Assembly: GCF_000143765.1 (NCBI RefSeq)
Contig: NZ_GL379771.1
Location: 558,001-622,000, forward strand
Length of the DNA: 64,000 nucleotides
From: Sphingobacterium spiritivorum ATCC 33861
Lineage (GTDB): Bacteria; Bacteroidota; Bacteroidia; Sphingobacteriales; Sphingobacteriaceae
Direction: 5' to 3'
The notes beneath the pieces are model-generated. The model was not told the origin of the DNA, searched no databases, and saw only the letters and a list, made by a program, of their open reading frames with translations. Numbering within the stretch: the stretch's first letter is position 1; the number at the start of each line of letters is the position of its first letter. Below, in pieces: positions 44,271 to 52,950 of the stretch. The position numbers and the translations under genes are program-made.

Positions 44271-44822
44271 TATTTTGACTTTTTATTTGAAAAAGATAAA
44301 ATAATATCCTAACTTAGTTTTAGAAACAAATTCTCAGACCAGTTAAAATATTTCATTCATGAAAAGTACAAAAAATAACTTAAAATCCAAACAATCAGAA
44401 AATCTGTCAGATTTCTCTGTTGTCATTACCTCGTTTTCTCTATCGTATAACTTAATAAATCTAATGGAATAAAGATATCAACATCATCAAACTTTTGATC
44501 AAGTGAATGCCTCAGGAAGATAAGTCCTACTCCCACCAACTATTTACATTATTAGGACTTCAATGATACCCTTTATTATCCGCCTGGTCTACGGACCCGA
44601 ATAGCGGATCAACGCCCTCCCTTCTTATTGCATATGTCATACAACTATATGTCCTGTTCTGGCATACAGGATAGGAATGCTGTATAGTATTTTGCTATGG
44701 CTATCATTTGTCTTATCAAAGAGGTTACCAGGTACTCCTCTTTTGCAGTCAGGCTCTTGTCTGATGGGACTCTATATATTTCTGCATCAGACATCATTAT
44801 CCACTATCAATCTATTATCAAA
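44271..44822. other. 552-bp intergenic region without a credible gene
   Basis: The stretch lies between the divergent XRE-like and MNT-HEPN-like genes. It holds a palindromic pair AAGTCCTA/TAGGACTT (44522-44529 and 44553-44560), and a small hairpin TCCTGT/ACAGGA (44652-44657 and 44666-44671). An upstream in-frame extension of the plus-strand gene (from 44697) has no ordered sequence. No tRNA or exact TAnnTTTG element was found. It probably holds both promoters. Confidence 0.5.
44522..44560. repeat. Inverted repeat with 8-bp arms
   Basis: AAGTCCTA at 44522-44529 and TAGGACTT at 44553-44560 are perfectly complementary with 23 bases between. It may be a regulatory structure or the remnant of a mobile element; no coding remnant accompanies it. 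Confidence 0.4.
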
Positions 44823-45662
44823 ATGAATACTCCTTCTGAAAACCCTAATTCTACACATAAAGAGCTTATTATACAAGCCATCCGCTCTTCTATGGATAGT
44901 CTATATATCTATTGCTTCAGTTATCTTATCCGGTCTCAACAGGCAAGCACCCCTGTTATTAGTCGTCATGAAAGGCTAGAATTACATCATTATTACTTGT
45001 TTGTCGTAACTGAAAGTCATAGAGAAGAATTCCTTCAAAAGCCGGCTGAAGTCAACAGCAGACTTCCTGAGCATATCCGGGTTACACTGGTTTGTGAATC
45101 TCTTGACGAATTAGAAGAAGAATCAAATTACAACAATTCCTTTTATCAACATATTTTAGTCAGTTCCGAAAAATGGGTAACGGATAACAAACACCCTGTT
45201 GATATTACCCCATACGAGATAAGACAACTTGTGCTACACAAAACAGATGAACAGATCTGGAAAATACGCTACAACAATGCAAAAGGACTGTTAGCCTCGG
45301 CTTCACAGGGATGTGGTTGCGGATATGATGAAGCCGTAGCTGTAATGCTTAGCCTAGCATTGGAACAGATCTGCCTCGGCATGATTCTTATTCTGTTAAA
45401 ATATTATCCTCCTGCCAAAGATCTGGTCTATCTGTTTGACCTCATATCATGTATAACGCCCATTGCTGAGGAGATTTTCTGTCTCAGTATTCCGGAAGAA
45501 CGAAAAATAATAGAAAATCTAAGTGATGGCCTCCGACAATTCAGAAGCATTTCGAGTTATGAAGTCGATGGATATAATTTATACCTTGTATGTGATCGTA
45601 CGGAGATCTTTCTGCAAAAAGCTGATCAATTCGTACTTACATATCTGGAATCTTTAGAATAA
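44823..45662 (+). CDS. Degenerate nucleotidyltransferase-like plus HEPN-domain protein
   Basis: The 279-residue product starts at the ATG at 44823; an earlier in-frame start (44697) would add 42 unordered residues. The N-terminal half (about 10-130) matches the layout of the sugar- and nucleotide-independent MNT-like domain found in Sphingobacteriaceae HEPN proteins (HHYYLFVVTES, VTLVCESLDELEEES, FYQHILVSSEKWV). The C-terminal half (about 155-275) matches the HEPN helices (AVAVMLSLALEQICLGMILI, EERKIIENLSDGLRQFRS). Both catalytic signatures are absent: no GSxxxxxxxxDxD and no RxxxxH. So it is unlikely to be an active toxin pair. It may be a binding or scaffold relic. Confidence 0.6.
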   Translation: MNTPSENPNSTHKELIIQAIRSSMDSLYIYCFSYLIRSQQASTPVISRHERLELHHYYLFVVTESHREEFLQKPAEVNSRLPEHIRVTLVCESLDELEEESNYNNSFYQHILVSSEKWVTDNKHPVDITPYEIRQLVLHKTDEQIWKIRYNNAKGLLASASQGCGCGYDEAVAVMLSLALEQICLGMILILLKYYPPAKDLVYLFDLISCITPIAEEIFCLSIPEERKIIENLSDGLRQFRSISSYEVDGYNLYLVCDRTEIFLQKADQFVLTYLESLE

Positions 45663-45855
45663 GCTCAATGTTATGTATATATTATTTCTGATTCCAGTAA
45701 GATGACAGGATTATAAGTTATTTTAAGATATGTTGAGAGTGGAATAAATACTTGAATTACAGATTTATGAATACATCTAAAAACGGAAGAATAAGAGAGC
45801 TGCAAAAGTTTCTCCCTCTGCTATCAATTTGGATTTTACAAACTCTTATGATATA

Positions 45856-45886
45856 AGTAAGGCCGGATATTACGGCCTTACTTTTT
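45856..45886. terminator. Terminator between the HEPN-like gene and the large lipoprotein locus
   Basis: A perfect 10-bp stem (AGTAAGGCCG at 45856-45865 with CGGCCTTACT at 45873-45882) is followed by TTTT. It lies 22 bases after the stop of the last gene of the minus-strand locus and can serve both directions. Confidence 0.85.
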
Positions 45887-45907
45887 AACTGATTATTGAG
45901 AACAGAT

Positions 45908-47404
45908 CTATTTTTCAGGATAGCCTGTTAAGTAGATTTCATTGAAATTGGCAAATTGATTGGTAGTCGAGAATGTAGTCAGACAAACTATTTTTACGGC
46001 TTTGAGAATTTCATTATTATTCAATGCCAGCTTGGTCTCCTGTACGGTATTTGATAATGTAAACTGTCCAAAGTCAATCTCTTTTCCCTGCAGATCTATT
46101 CCGTAGACTCTTACATCTTTCACGACTCTGTTACTCGCACTTCGGTGAAGCAAGGATATCTCTTTTACAACAATCGGATCGTACGGCGCTGCCGGAGTCC
46201 TGAGTGCAGCCTCATTGAACAATCCTGAGGCCGAAGCAGCTCTTGTTTTTGTAAAGGTGAAAATCAAAGTAAATGGATACTTTTGATCTGCCGGATGTGA
46301 AGAAGTCGTCGTCGTAGACCATTGTGTATGCCATATGGTAGATGTGCTGGCATCCAGCATAAAGGATGGCGGACCTTCGGATGTGGAATTTGAATTGGAG
46401 GCATATGGTGTCCAGCCTTTACGTGCATCAGCAGTATTGAATGCTTTAAGCTGACTTGGTGCAACAGATCCGTTGACAACGGTACTCAAACCTTCTTCTC
46501 CGGTGACCTTAACAGCTATGGCTGTTGCAGTAGTATTAATAGCGAAAATATAGTTACCATTTTCAACAGCTGTATTTGGAATTGTTAACTTTTGCGGCGC
46601 ACCATTTAAAAGGTAACTGATTTCAAAATTGACATTTTTACCACTTCCGTTGCTCCAGAATATCTGCCCTTTATTAAAATAGCCTGACATCGACACTGAA
46701 GCTGCGATTTCTTTGTAAGGAAGAATACCAGGTCTCTGGCTGTATGGGTAGCTTTTGGAAGTCAGATTAAGCACTTTATCAGTAACCGTAATATCGAAAT
46801 CATAGGCTTTGGTTTCATCATTCAAACCCATTACCTCAACTATAACATCCAACTCACTGCTGGTAACTGTTTTTTCTTTTGGTTGTCCGTCAACCTGATA
46901 TTTTATCTTGTACTCAAATTGTTTTGCGGTAGTAGAAGGAAATATAAACCTGACTCCTCCCGGAGATGCCAGCATGGTAACTCCTTTTGCTTTGAATTCA
47001 TTTTCAAATGGTTTGGAGGTGATTTTGATTGTGCTGGTTTTTGACGGTGTATTGTCTGCTGTGTAATAGACAATATTAATACTGTATTCTTTTTCCTGTT
47101 CCACAGCCAGTACTGTAGGTTTGTCGAAACTCACGACATCTACGGACTTTGTTCCGGATGCTTCCTGGTAGGTAACTGTTGCCTTTTTGACTCTGTCGCT
47201 CACCGCTGGCCAGAAGATCTCTATCTGCTGATTGTAATTGCTGAACAGCGTCAGATTATTGGGGCGAGCGGTTGGTCTTGTGGTCGTAACCGTCTCCTCT
47301 GTCTGAACAACATCCGGGAATATCAGCTCATCCTGTTTACAGGAAGTGAACAGGAGCAGCCCCGAAATAAAGAGAATAAATAGGTGTTGAATATCTGCTT
47401 TCAT
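45908..47404 (-). CDS. DUF4998-like lipoprotein with discoidin-like C-terminus
   Basis: The 498-residue product has a lipoprotein signal with Cys22 (GLLLFTSC). Residues about 45-320 are three or four beta-sandwich repeats of the DUF4998 kind (NNLTLFSNYNQQIEIFWPA, RVKKATVTYQE). Residues about 335-495 look like an F5/8-type (discoidin) domain: GPPSFMLDASTSTIWHTQW, the central strands, and NFNEIYLTGYP. Both parts suggest glycan or protein binding at the cell surface. It is the last gene of the large minus-strand locus, 23 bases after the first DUF4983 gene, and is followed by a terminator. Confidence 0.78.
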   Translation of the reverse strand: MKADIQHLFILFISGLLLFTSCKQDELIFPDVVQTEETVTTTRPTARPNNLTLFSNYNQQIEIFWPAVSDRVKKATVTYQEASGTKSVDVVSFDKPTVLAVEQEKEYSINIVYYTADNTPSKTSTIKITSKPFENEFKAKGVTMLASPGGVRFIFPSTTAKQFEYKIKYQVDGQPKEKTVTSSELDVIVEVMGLNDETKAYDFDITVTDKVLNLTSKSYPYSQRPGILPYKEIAASVSMSGYFNKGQIFWSNGSGKNVNFEISYLLNGAPQKLTIPNTAVENGNYIFAINTTATAIAVKVTGEEGLSTVVNGSVAPSQLKAFNTADARKGWTPYASNSNSTSEGPPSFMLDASTSTIWHTQWSTTTTSSHPADQKYPFTLIFTFTKTRAASASGLFNEAALRTPAAPYDPIVVKEISLLHRSASNRVVKDVRVYGIDLQGKEIDFGQFTLSNTVQETKLALNNNEILKAVKIVCLTTFSTTNQFANFNEIYLTGYPEK

Positions 47405-47427
47405 AATTGGTTTTCTTTAATAATGGT

Positions 47428-49179
47428 TTATTTTAAAAACTCTACTTCAAATTTGTTTAAGAAAACACTTCCTTCCAGTTTCCATGTATCCTGAGTTTTT
47501 ACTCCCATCCAGTAATAGACTTGTGGAGCAATGTCAATATCCTGAAACAGTATACTTTTATTTGCATCGACAAAAGGCAAGGTATTGGCCGAAACTTTAT
47601 AACTGTACTTACCCTGAAGGGTAATATCAGGTTTTCCGGAAATAGCATTTTTAAATTTGCCACTCTTGTCATTGTCTTGCATCGGCCAGTAACCTTTCAG
47701 GTTAGCGTAATAGGAATCGCTTTCTGCAATACCCATTTTATTGGCAAGAGCCCGCACTTCTGTTTCTTCCAGACTCTTATTGAAAATCATGACGTCACAC
47801 ATATAAAAATCTACATACTGATTAAAGAAAGTAGACCCCTGAAAGCCGAATGTAAGTGCACTTGGGGATAATACTTTTGTAATATCCATTTTATTGGATT
47901 GCGTGCCGGATAATACTCCGTTTACATAAAATTTAGACACTACATTTTCACCTTCCTGATATATAACTCCTGTGATATGTGCCCACTCTCCGTTACGTGA
48001 TATATTATCCACTTTCATTTCATTTTTTACGCTTCCGTCTGCTGTAAAGAAAGAAACACCGTTTCCATTTCTAAAGAATGACCATCCCGGAGTTTGCCCG
48101 GTTCTGGCATTTGTCTTACTAAGGAATGGAGGGACGTCAAAATAATAATCACCCCGTGCTTTATTCTTATTGATCTTGATTTTAGCGGCAATGGTCAGTT
48201 GCTTTGTTTTAGCAGGATTATAATCATCTTCTGTCGTGCCTATATTTGTATTTCGTGCTCTTACTCCTTCTGTCGGTGAATTTGTTTCACTACCATCGAA
48301 TCCGTAGAAATTGACAGGAGTGATCATTTCGCCATTAAGCTCTGAGGAAGCAAAATTGGGATTATGATATAATGTGAATGAATTACGCTCCTGGAAAGAG
48401 CTTCCTCCATACGTGTTCCCGGTGCCTCCATGATTGGATGTAAGGATAATTAACCAGTCTTCGTATTTATAGTTAGCTCTTGCTTTGAGGGCATTGATAA
48501 TTTCCCCTACATATTGATCATCTTTTTTGACCGCAGCTACGTACTCCGGACTGCTTGCTGAAAAAGAGGAATTTACTCCTGCTTTGATCACATCTGTGAG
48601 CTGCAAAACCATAATGTCTACATTTCGGTTTTTCAGATAATCAACGGCCTTATTTTTGGCGTCTTCATCATTTGCTGCCAAAGCACTTTCATCAGCATCC
48701 AGCAGCAAAACATTGGCTAAACCGGTGGATTGAGAAATTGCATATGTTTTTTTCTCCGGTGTTAGTTTCTCAATTCTGTTTATAAAAGAAGTCGGGTAAA
48801 CTAATTCCGCATGTTCATCCTCTCCCTGTTCAGGCAAATAATCTTCATTACTGATATGATGTGTAGCTGAAGTCTGACCAACCATCAGACTCGTCCAGGT
48901 GGGTGCATCACCTGTATTTTCTCCCGCTATTGCTCTGAAAGAATACTTACTGTTTGGAATAAGAGATTTGATCGTTTCGGGCATGATTTCTTTCATTTCC
49001 TTACCAACAGCACCATCTATCGAAATCAACAATACCTTGCGTTGCACAACAGTATCCGGCGGCAATTCATATTCTTCAAAATTCGGCCCGGGATTGTCAT
49101 ATTTTGAACAACTGAAAAGCAGTGCCAAGGAAGCAAATGCTATTGTTGCAAAAGAGATGTATATATTTTTACAGTTCAT
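47428..49179 (-). CDS. DUF4983 lipoprotein with alkaline-phosphatase-like fold (copy 1)
   Basis: The 583-residue lipoprotein (Cys24 in LLFSC) has an N-terminal alkaline-phosphatase-superfamily domain (about 48-330), a LamG-like sandwich (about 330-500) and a DUF4983 C-terminus (about 500-583). Metal and nucleophile sites: Asp55 in LISIDG and Thr96 in APTWTSLMVG are kept, but the usual TSDHG is TSN249H250GG, and the usual D-x-x-GH is DVIKAGVN. So two ligands differ from active members; activity is doubtful but not excluded. A start at 49179 opens the signal peptide. It lies eight bases after the M60 gene. Confidence 0.85.
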   Translation of the reverse strand: MNCKNIYISFATIAFASLALLFSCSKYDNPGPNFEEYELPPDTVVQRKVLLISIDGAVGKEMKEIMPETIKSLIPNSKYSFRAIAGENTGDAPTWTSLMVGQTSATHHISNEDYLPEQGEDEHAELVYPTSFINRIEKLTPEKKTYAISQSTGLANVLLLDADESALAANDEDAKNKAVDYLKNRNVDIMVLQLTDVIKAGVNSSFSASSPEYVAAVKKDDQYVGEIINALKARANYKYEDWLIILTSNHGGTGNTYGGSSFQERNSFTLYHNPNFASSELNGEMITPVNFYGFDGSETNSPTEGVRARNTNIGTTEDDYNPAKTKQLTIAAKIKINKNKARGDYYFDVPPFLSKTNARTGQTPGWSFFRNGNGVSFFTADGSVKNEMKVDNISRNGEWAHITGVIYQEGENVVSKFYVNGVLSGTQSNKMDITKVLSPSALTFGFQGSTFFNQYVDFYMCDVMIFNKSLEETEVRALANKMGIAESDSYYANLKGYWPMQDNDKSGKFKNAISGKPDITLQGKYSYKVSANTLPFVDANKSILFQDIDIAPQVYYWMGVKTQDTWKLEGSVFLNKFEVEFLK

Positions 49180-49187
49180 AATAGTCA

Positions 49188-51191
49188 TTAATTAATATCA
49201 AAGAAAACACCCAATTCGGCCAAAGCCACATGATTTTCACCTCCCAGATTCTTATCCGGAAATTCAAATTTGACGTATCTCGGTTCTACTAAAGCAGGGA
49301 AATAAAAATCTCTTCTTGCATTTCGTTGTGCTGTAGCCTCACTTGATTGTGCCAACTTATAGTCTCCCTGCTGTGTCCAGCTGATATTATCCGTACTGGT
49401 ATATACTTTGACACGTGTTGCATATGTATTCCCTTGTCTGTTCTGGATAAAAAATCCTCTGATTTCGCCGGCAGTTTTCATATCTATCGTAATGGTAACC
49501 GGAAGTGAAGTAACAGGATTACAACTGCTGTAACAGGTGTGCCAGTAAGTTGTAATGCTACCATCATTGATAGCTGTAAATTTCCCGGTACTTTCATTAG
49601 TTGCTGTAGCCATGTTAGAGGTATACTCAAAAGAGCTTGAAGGCAGATCATATTTTGGATTCATGGTAGAATTCCCCCCTGTTTTATTAATAGGATCGTA
49701 TGTCCAGGTTGTCATTTCCATTGGCGGGTATTTGGCACGCATCTCCTTCTTAGCTACGTTGCTGACAGCCATTCCCCATGCTACCATAAAACGGTAGTAA
49801 TCACGTCCTGTAAACTCGCATAACGAACGGTAGAAATAATCTCTTTTAGCCTGATCCAATGAGAACTGATAGTCTGAATTTCTGGATTTATTATATAAAT
49901 AGGTCATAAATGCCCATCCGGATTCTCCGTTTTTTCCCTGTATTTTATCAAATAACTGCAGGAAAGGTGTCAGTCTGAAAAACGGTGCTTCTCCATCGGC
50001 AATTACTCCGTCCAGATTTGAGAAATTCTTTCCTGTCAATGAAGCTGCAAACGTCAATGCTGTAGGTATAGCTGTCTTCAGTGCCGGGTGAAAATTGAGG
50101 ATAGTTGCATTACCTCTTCTATGTCCTCCGTTAAAAATAAAAAGGTTATTGGATGTTTCTCCCAGATCTGACCAACTCCATGTAGAAGTCTGCTGGAAGT
50201 TGTGGCCGACTTCATGATAAGATCCCCATGAGTTGCCATTGTGTATGGTTGTCAGATTGGTCAGCTCATCCAGCCACTGCAGATCATTCTGTGCTACCCA
50301 TGGGAAACCGCTATGTGCATATCCCAGCGAAGGTTGTATATCCAAAACAACGCGTTGAGGAAATTCCGGATAACGGTTTTTCACTTCTGCAGCAGTGGCA
50401 CTCAATCCCATCCAGTCGTAATAATCTTTCTCATATACTACATTCCATTCGGCCATTACCTCATTAAGATCATTGAATCGTCCCTGATTAATGAAAGTAA
50501 CTACATTCGCACGCGGAACTGTCATCACCATATGTTTACCCCGGATTTCTAACCACGGAACATTATTCGCCAATACATCTTTTTTCCATGCTGCAATGTC
50601 GCTCTGTCCGTGAACAAAATCTGAAGCTCTTACAGGGCCACTGAATTTTAAGTTTACAGGATTTGGACGGGCCACATTGGAACGCACCCATATTGTACCG
50701 CCATAGAGATTACGTACATAGTTGACTCCCGGAGCAAGCTCTTTAACAGTATAGATCACCGGATCCCGTTTTAATGTTTCCTTCCCAGTCAGGTTGTCCA
50801 TGTGTGCTCCTATCTGCACAGTCAGTCCGATAAGTCCCTCCGGTACGGTGATCTTGACATTTTCACCGGGAGGCGCATACAAACCGGTACTGTATATGGC
50901 CTGAGGAGCTACATTGATCTTGTAATCTCTGGAGGAAATGACATTCTTATTCATGTCTATGATGATAGCTGTATCTTTGATACGCGGCACATTTTCGCCT
51001 ACCAGACCCGGAAATACACGGGCACGATCGTACAAGCTTTTGTCTGCAACAAACATTGTAGTATCTATTGCTGAAGGATCCTGATCTCCATCCTGATGCC
51101 CATCCTGGAAATCATATCCATACTTTTTACAGGACAATAATAAAGTCCCTATGCACAATGCTATGAATATTTTAATATTGCTCTTTTTCAT
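49188..51191 (-). CDS. M60-family metallopeptidase lipoprotein with discoidin domain
   Basis: This surface lipoprotein of 667 residues (Cys21 in GTLLLSC) carries the M60 (SslE/AcfD-like) gluzincin domain: HEVGHNFQ with zinc ligands His326 and His330 and catalytic Glu327, then the downstream Glu in LGETSNN. Peptidases of this family cut mucins and other O-glycosylated proteins. A discoidin-type domain closes it (about 520-665, FTAINDGSITTYWHTCYSS, YVKFEF). The start at 51191 places the signal peptide first; an in-frame ATG at 51215 exists. It lies in the middle of the twelve-gene lipoprotein locus and is its only obvious hydrolase. Confidence 0.9.
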   Translation of the reverse strand: MKKSNIKIFIALCIGTLLLSCKKYGYDFQDGHQDGDQDPSAIDTTMFVADKSLYDRARVFPGLVGENVPRIKDTAIIIDMNKNVISSRDYKINVAPQAIYSTGLYAPPGENVKITVPEGLIGLTVQIGAHMDNLTGKETLKRDPVIYTVKELAPGVNYVRNLYGGTIWVRSNVARPNPVNLKFSGPVRASDFVHGQSDIAAWKKDVLANNVPWLEIRGKHMVMTVPRANVVTFINQGRFNDLNEVMAEWNVVYEKDYYDWMGLSATAAEVKNRYPEFPQRVVLDIQPSLGYAHSGFPWVAQNDLQWLDELTNLTTIHNGNSWGSYHEVGHNFQQTSTWSWSDLGETSNNLFIFNGGHRRGNATILNFHPALKTAIPTALTFAASLTGKNFSNLDGVIADGEAPFFRLTPFLQLFDKIQGKNGESGWAFMTYLYNKSRNSDYQFSLDQAKRDYFYRSLCEFTGRDYYRFMVAWGMAVSNVAKKEMRAKYPPMEMTTWTYDPINKTGGNSTMNPKYDLPSSSFEYTSNMATATNESTGKFTAINDGSITTYWHTCYSSCNPVTSLPVTITIDMKTAGEIRGFFIQNRQGNTYATRVKVYTSTDNISWTQQGDYKLAQSSEATAQRNARRDFYFPALVEPRYVKFEFPDKNLGGENHVALAELGVFFDIN

Positions 51192-51221
51192 AATAAGTTC
51201 TTTAATCGTTAGCATTAGATC

Positions 51222-52949
51222 TTAATCTCTTACCAATATATAGTTAGGTGTCCAGCCTTTTCCGTCCAGCGACCACTGATAAATATCACTTGTTCCAAAC
51301 CACTGATAGATCATAAAAGGCACATCTACAGAATTAGGAACCATATGATAAAAATCCCCACCCAGAGGTGATCTGAAATAATCTACCTTATCACTGAAAT
51401 TCAGCCAGTCATATCTGCCTGTCAATACAAAATCTGCCCCTTTACCACTTTTTTCTTTCAATCTTGCCGTACCTACATCACTGTATCCCGGCCAGTATCC
51501 GATAAGATTGGCATACTGATCATGTGTCGGATCGACTTGTGTTATACCTGACAGATTTTTAACCTGTTCGTCTGTAAAGGCCACATTATAAATCTGTAAG
51601 TTAGAAAGGGTAAATCTTGCACTATTGTTAGAACTACCGGGTATTTTTCCGATACGCAGAGGTGCTGTATTATCCAGATTATTGCCATTCGTTGTAGCTG
51701 TACTGTTAAATACACCATCTGTATAGGCTTTTATAGATCCGGTTGTCCGATTCACAACAACAGTTACCGCATGCCAGTTCCCGTCATTTACGACTGGTCC
51801 AAAGACCTGCCCTCCGATGGAGGAGTTAAATCCCCACTTGCCGCTCTCACCAAAGAAATTCCAACCTGCTCCGCCAAATCCTTCTTCCCTTTTTGAGAAG
51901 AAAACAGGATAATTCCAGACCGCATTGGCTTCATTATATTTAAAAAAGAATACCACAGTAAAGTTTTTGTTATTTGCAAAATTATACTGAGAAGCATTTT
52001 CAAGTGTAGCTAATGTGGATGTTCCTTCTCCATAAGTAAGACCTACTGCATTACCCACAAAAGGCATATCTGTGGTATTCAGCTTGGCGATAAGCTTACG
52101 CCTGAATTTTGGCGAATAGAACATCGTGAATGTGTTTCTCACTGCATCCCCAAATACTGTCTGATCGTTGGTTGGATCAAGAACTTTCCCTCCTTTGGAT
52201 GAACTGACAATAATTAACCAGTTTTCACTGCTGTAACTGGGTCTGTTGCGGATGATTTCTACAGCTTCTCCAATTTTCTGATCCACTTTATTTATTGCAC
52301 TGATATATTGTGCATCAGTCGATTCATAAGATGACTTCTGGCCGGCATCATCTACTCCGTGAAACTGCATAACGATAAGATCTGATTTTCCGGATTTTAA
52401 TTCTTCCAGTCCGGCTTTACTCATTTCCTCATCATTTCCTGCAAATCCCTTTTTAGCAGTAGCTGCTCCTCCAAGATATGTCACTAATGGATCCGACGAT
52501 GCAAATACACTGGAAGTTGCATCCTTATCTATGCTTTTCAACCTTGTGAACACGGTTGGATAATCTTTTAAATCTACTGTTGATAAATCTGAAGAAGTGA
52601 CTTTATGCTTATCCTGATACACGCCTGTCAGCATGGATGCCCAACCAATCTCATTGGTCATTGGATTTGTTTTATAATCCGTAAGACCATTGAACGTGTA
52701 AAGTGCATTTTTTTGCATCAAAGTCAGGTTTTTGACATTTGAACTGAGTACTGCATTTCCTCTTAACCCGTCCACTATGATATAAAGTACCTTAGGCTTT
52801 CCGACTTCCGTATTCTGATTGACCGGCTGCTCGTTTAACAGATTCGGAAAATCTTTATTACAGCTCATTACGATTACAGAAGCAACAATGACAGATCCGA
52901 TCCGGCATACTCTTTTTGCGTAGATTGCAAACATATTACTTTTCATCAT
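51222..52949 (-). CDS. DUF4983 lipoprotein with alkaline-phosphatase-like fold (copy 2, active site lost)
   Basis: The 575-residue lipoprotein (Cys30 in VIVMSC) has the same plan as the other DUF4983 protein, but its catalytic residues are gone. Asp60 in YIIVDG remains; the nucleophile Thr is Ala104 (IGWASMLTG); the TSDHG pair is Ser251-Lys252 (SSSKGG); and D-x-x-GH reads DDAGQ. A LamG-like region and DUF4983 tail follow. It is therefore probably a binding protein. It lies two bases before the DUF5008 gene stop. Two adjacent ATGs could start it. Confidence 0.85.
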   Translation of the reverse strand: MMKSNMFAIYAKRVCRIGSVIVASVIVMSCNKDFPNLLNEQPVNQNTEVGKPKVLYIIVDGLRGNAVLSSNVKNLTLMQKNALYTFNGLTDYKTNPMTNEIGWASMLTGVYQDKHKVTSSDLSTVDLKDYPTVFTRLKSIDKDATSSVFASSDPLVTYLGGAATAKKGFAGNDEEMSKAGLEELKSGKSDLIVMQFHGVDDAGQKSSYESTDAQYISAINKVDQKIGEAVEIIRNRPSYSSENWLIIVSSSKGGKVLDPTNDQTVFGDAVRNTFTMFYSPKFRRKLIAKLNTTDMPFVGNAVGLTYGEGTSTLATLENASQYNFANNKNFTVVFFFKYNEANAVWNYPVFFSKREEGFGGAGWNFFGESGKWGFNSSIGGQVFGPVVNDGNWHAVTVVVNRTTGSIKAYTDGVFNSTATTNGNNLDNTAPLRIGKIPGSSNNSARFTLSNLQIYNVAFTDEQVKNLSGITQVDPTHDQYANLIGYWPGYSDVGTARLKEKSGKGADFVLTGRYDWLNFSDKVDYFRSPLGGDFYHMVPNSVDVPFMIYQWFGTSDIYQWSLDGKGWTPNYILVRD

Positions 52950-52950
52950 G

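Noticed and set aside
44697..44822. Coding extension of the HEPN-like gene
   Set aside because: The extra residues do not match the family and run through intergenic-type sequence; ATG 44823 matches the expected N-terminus.
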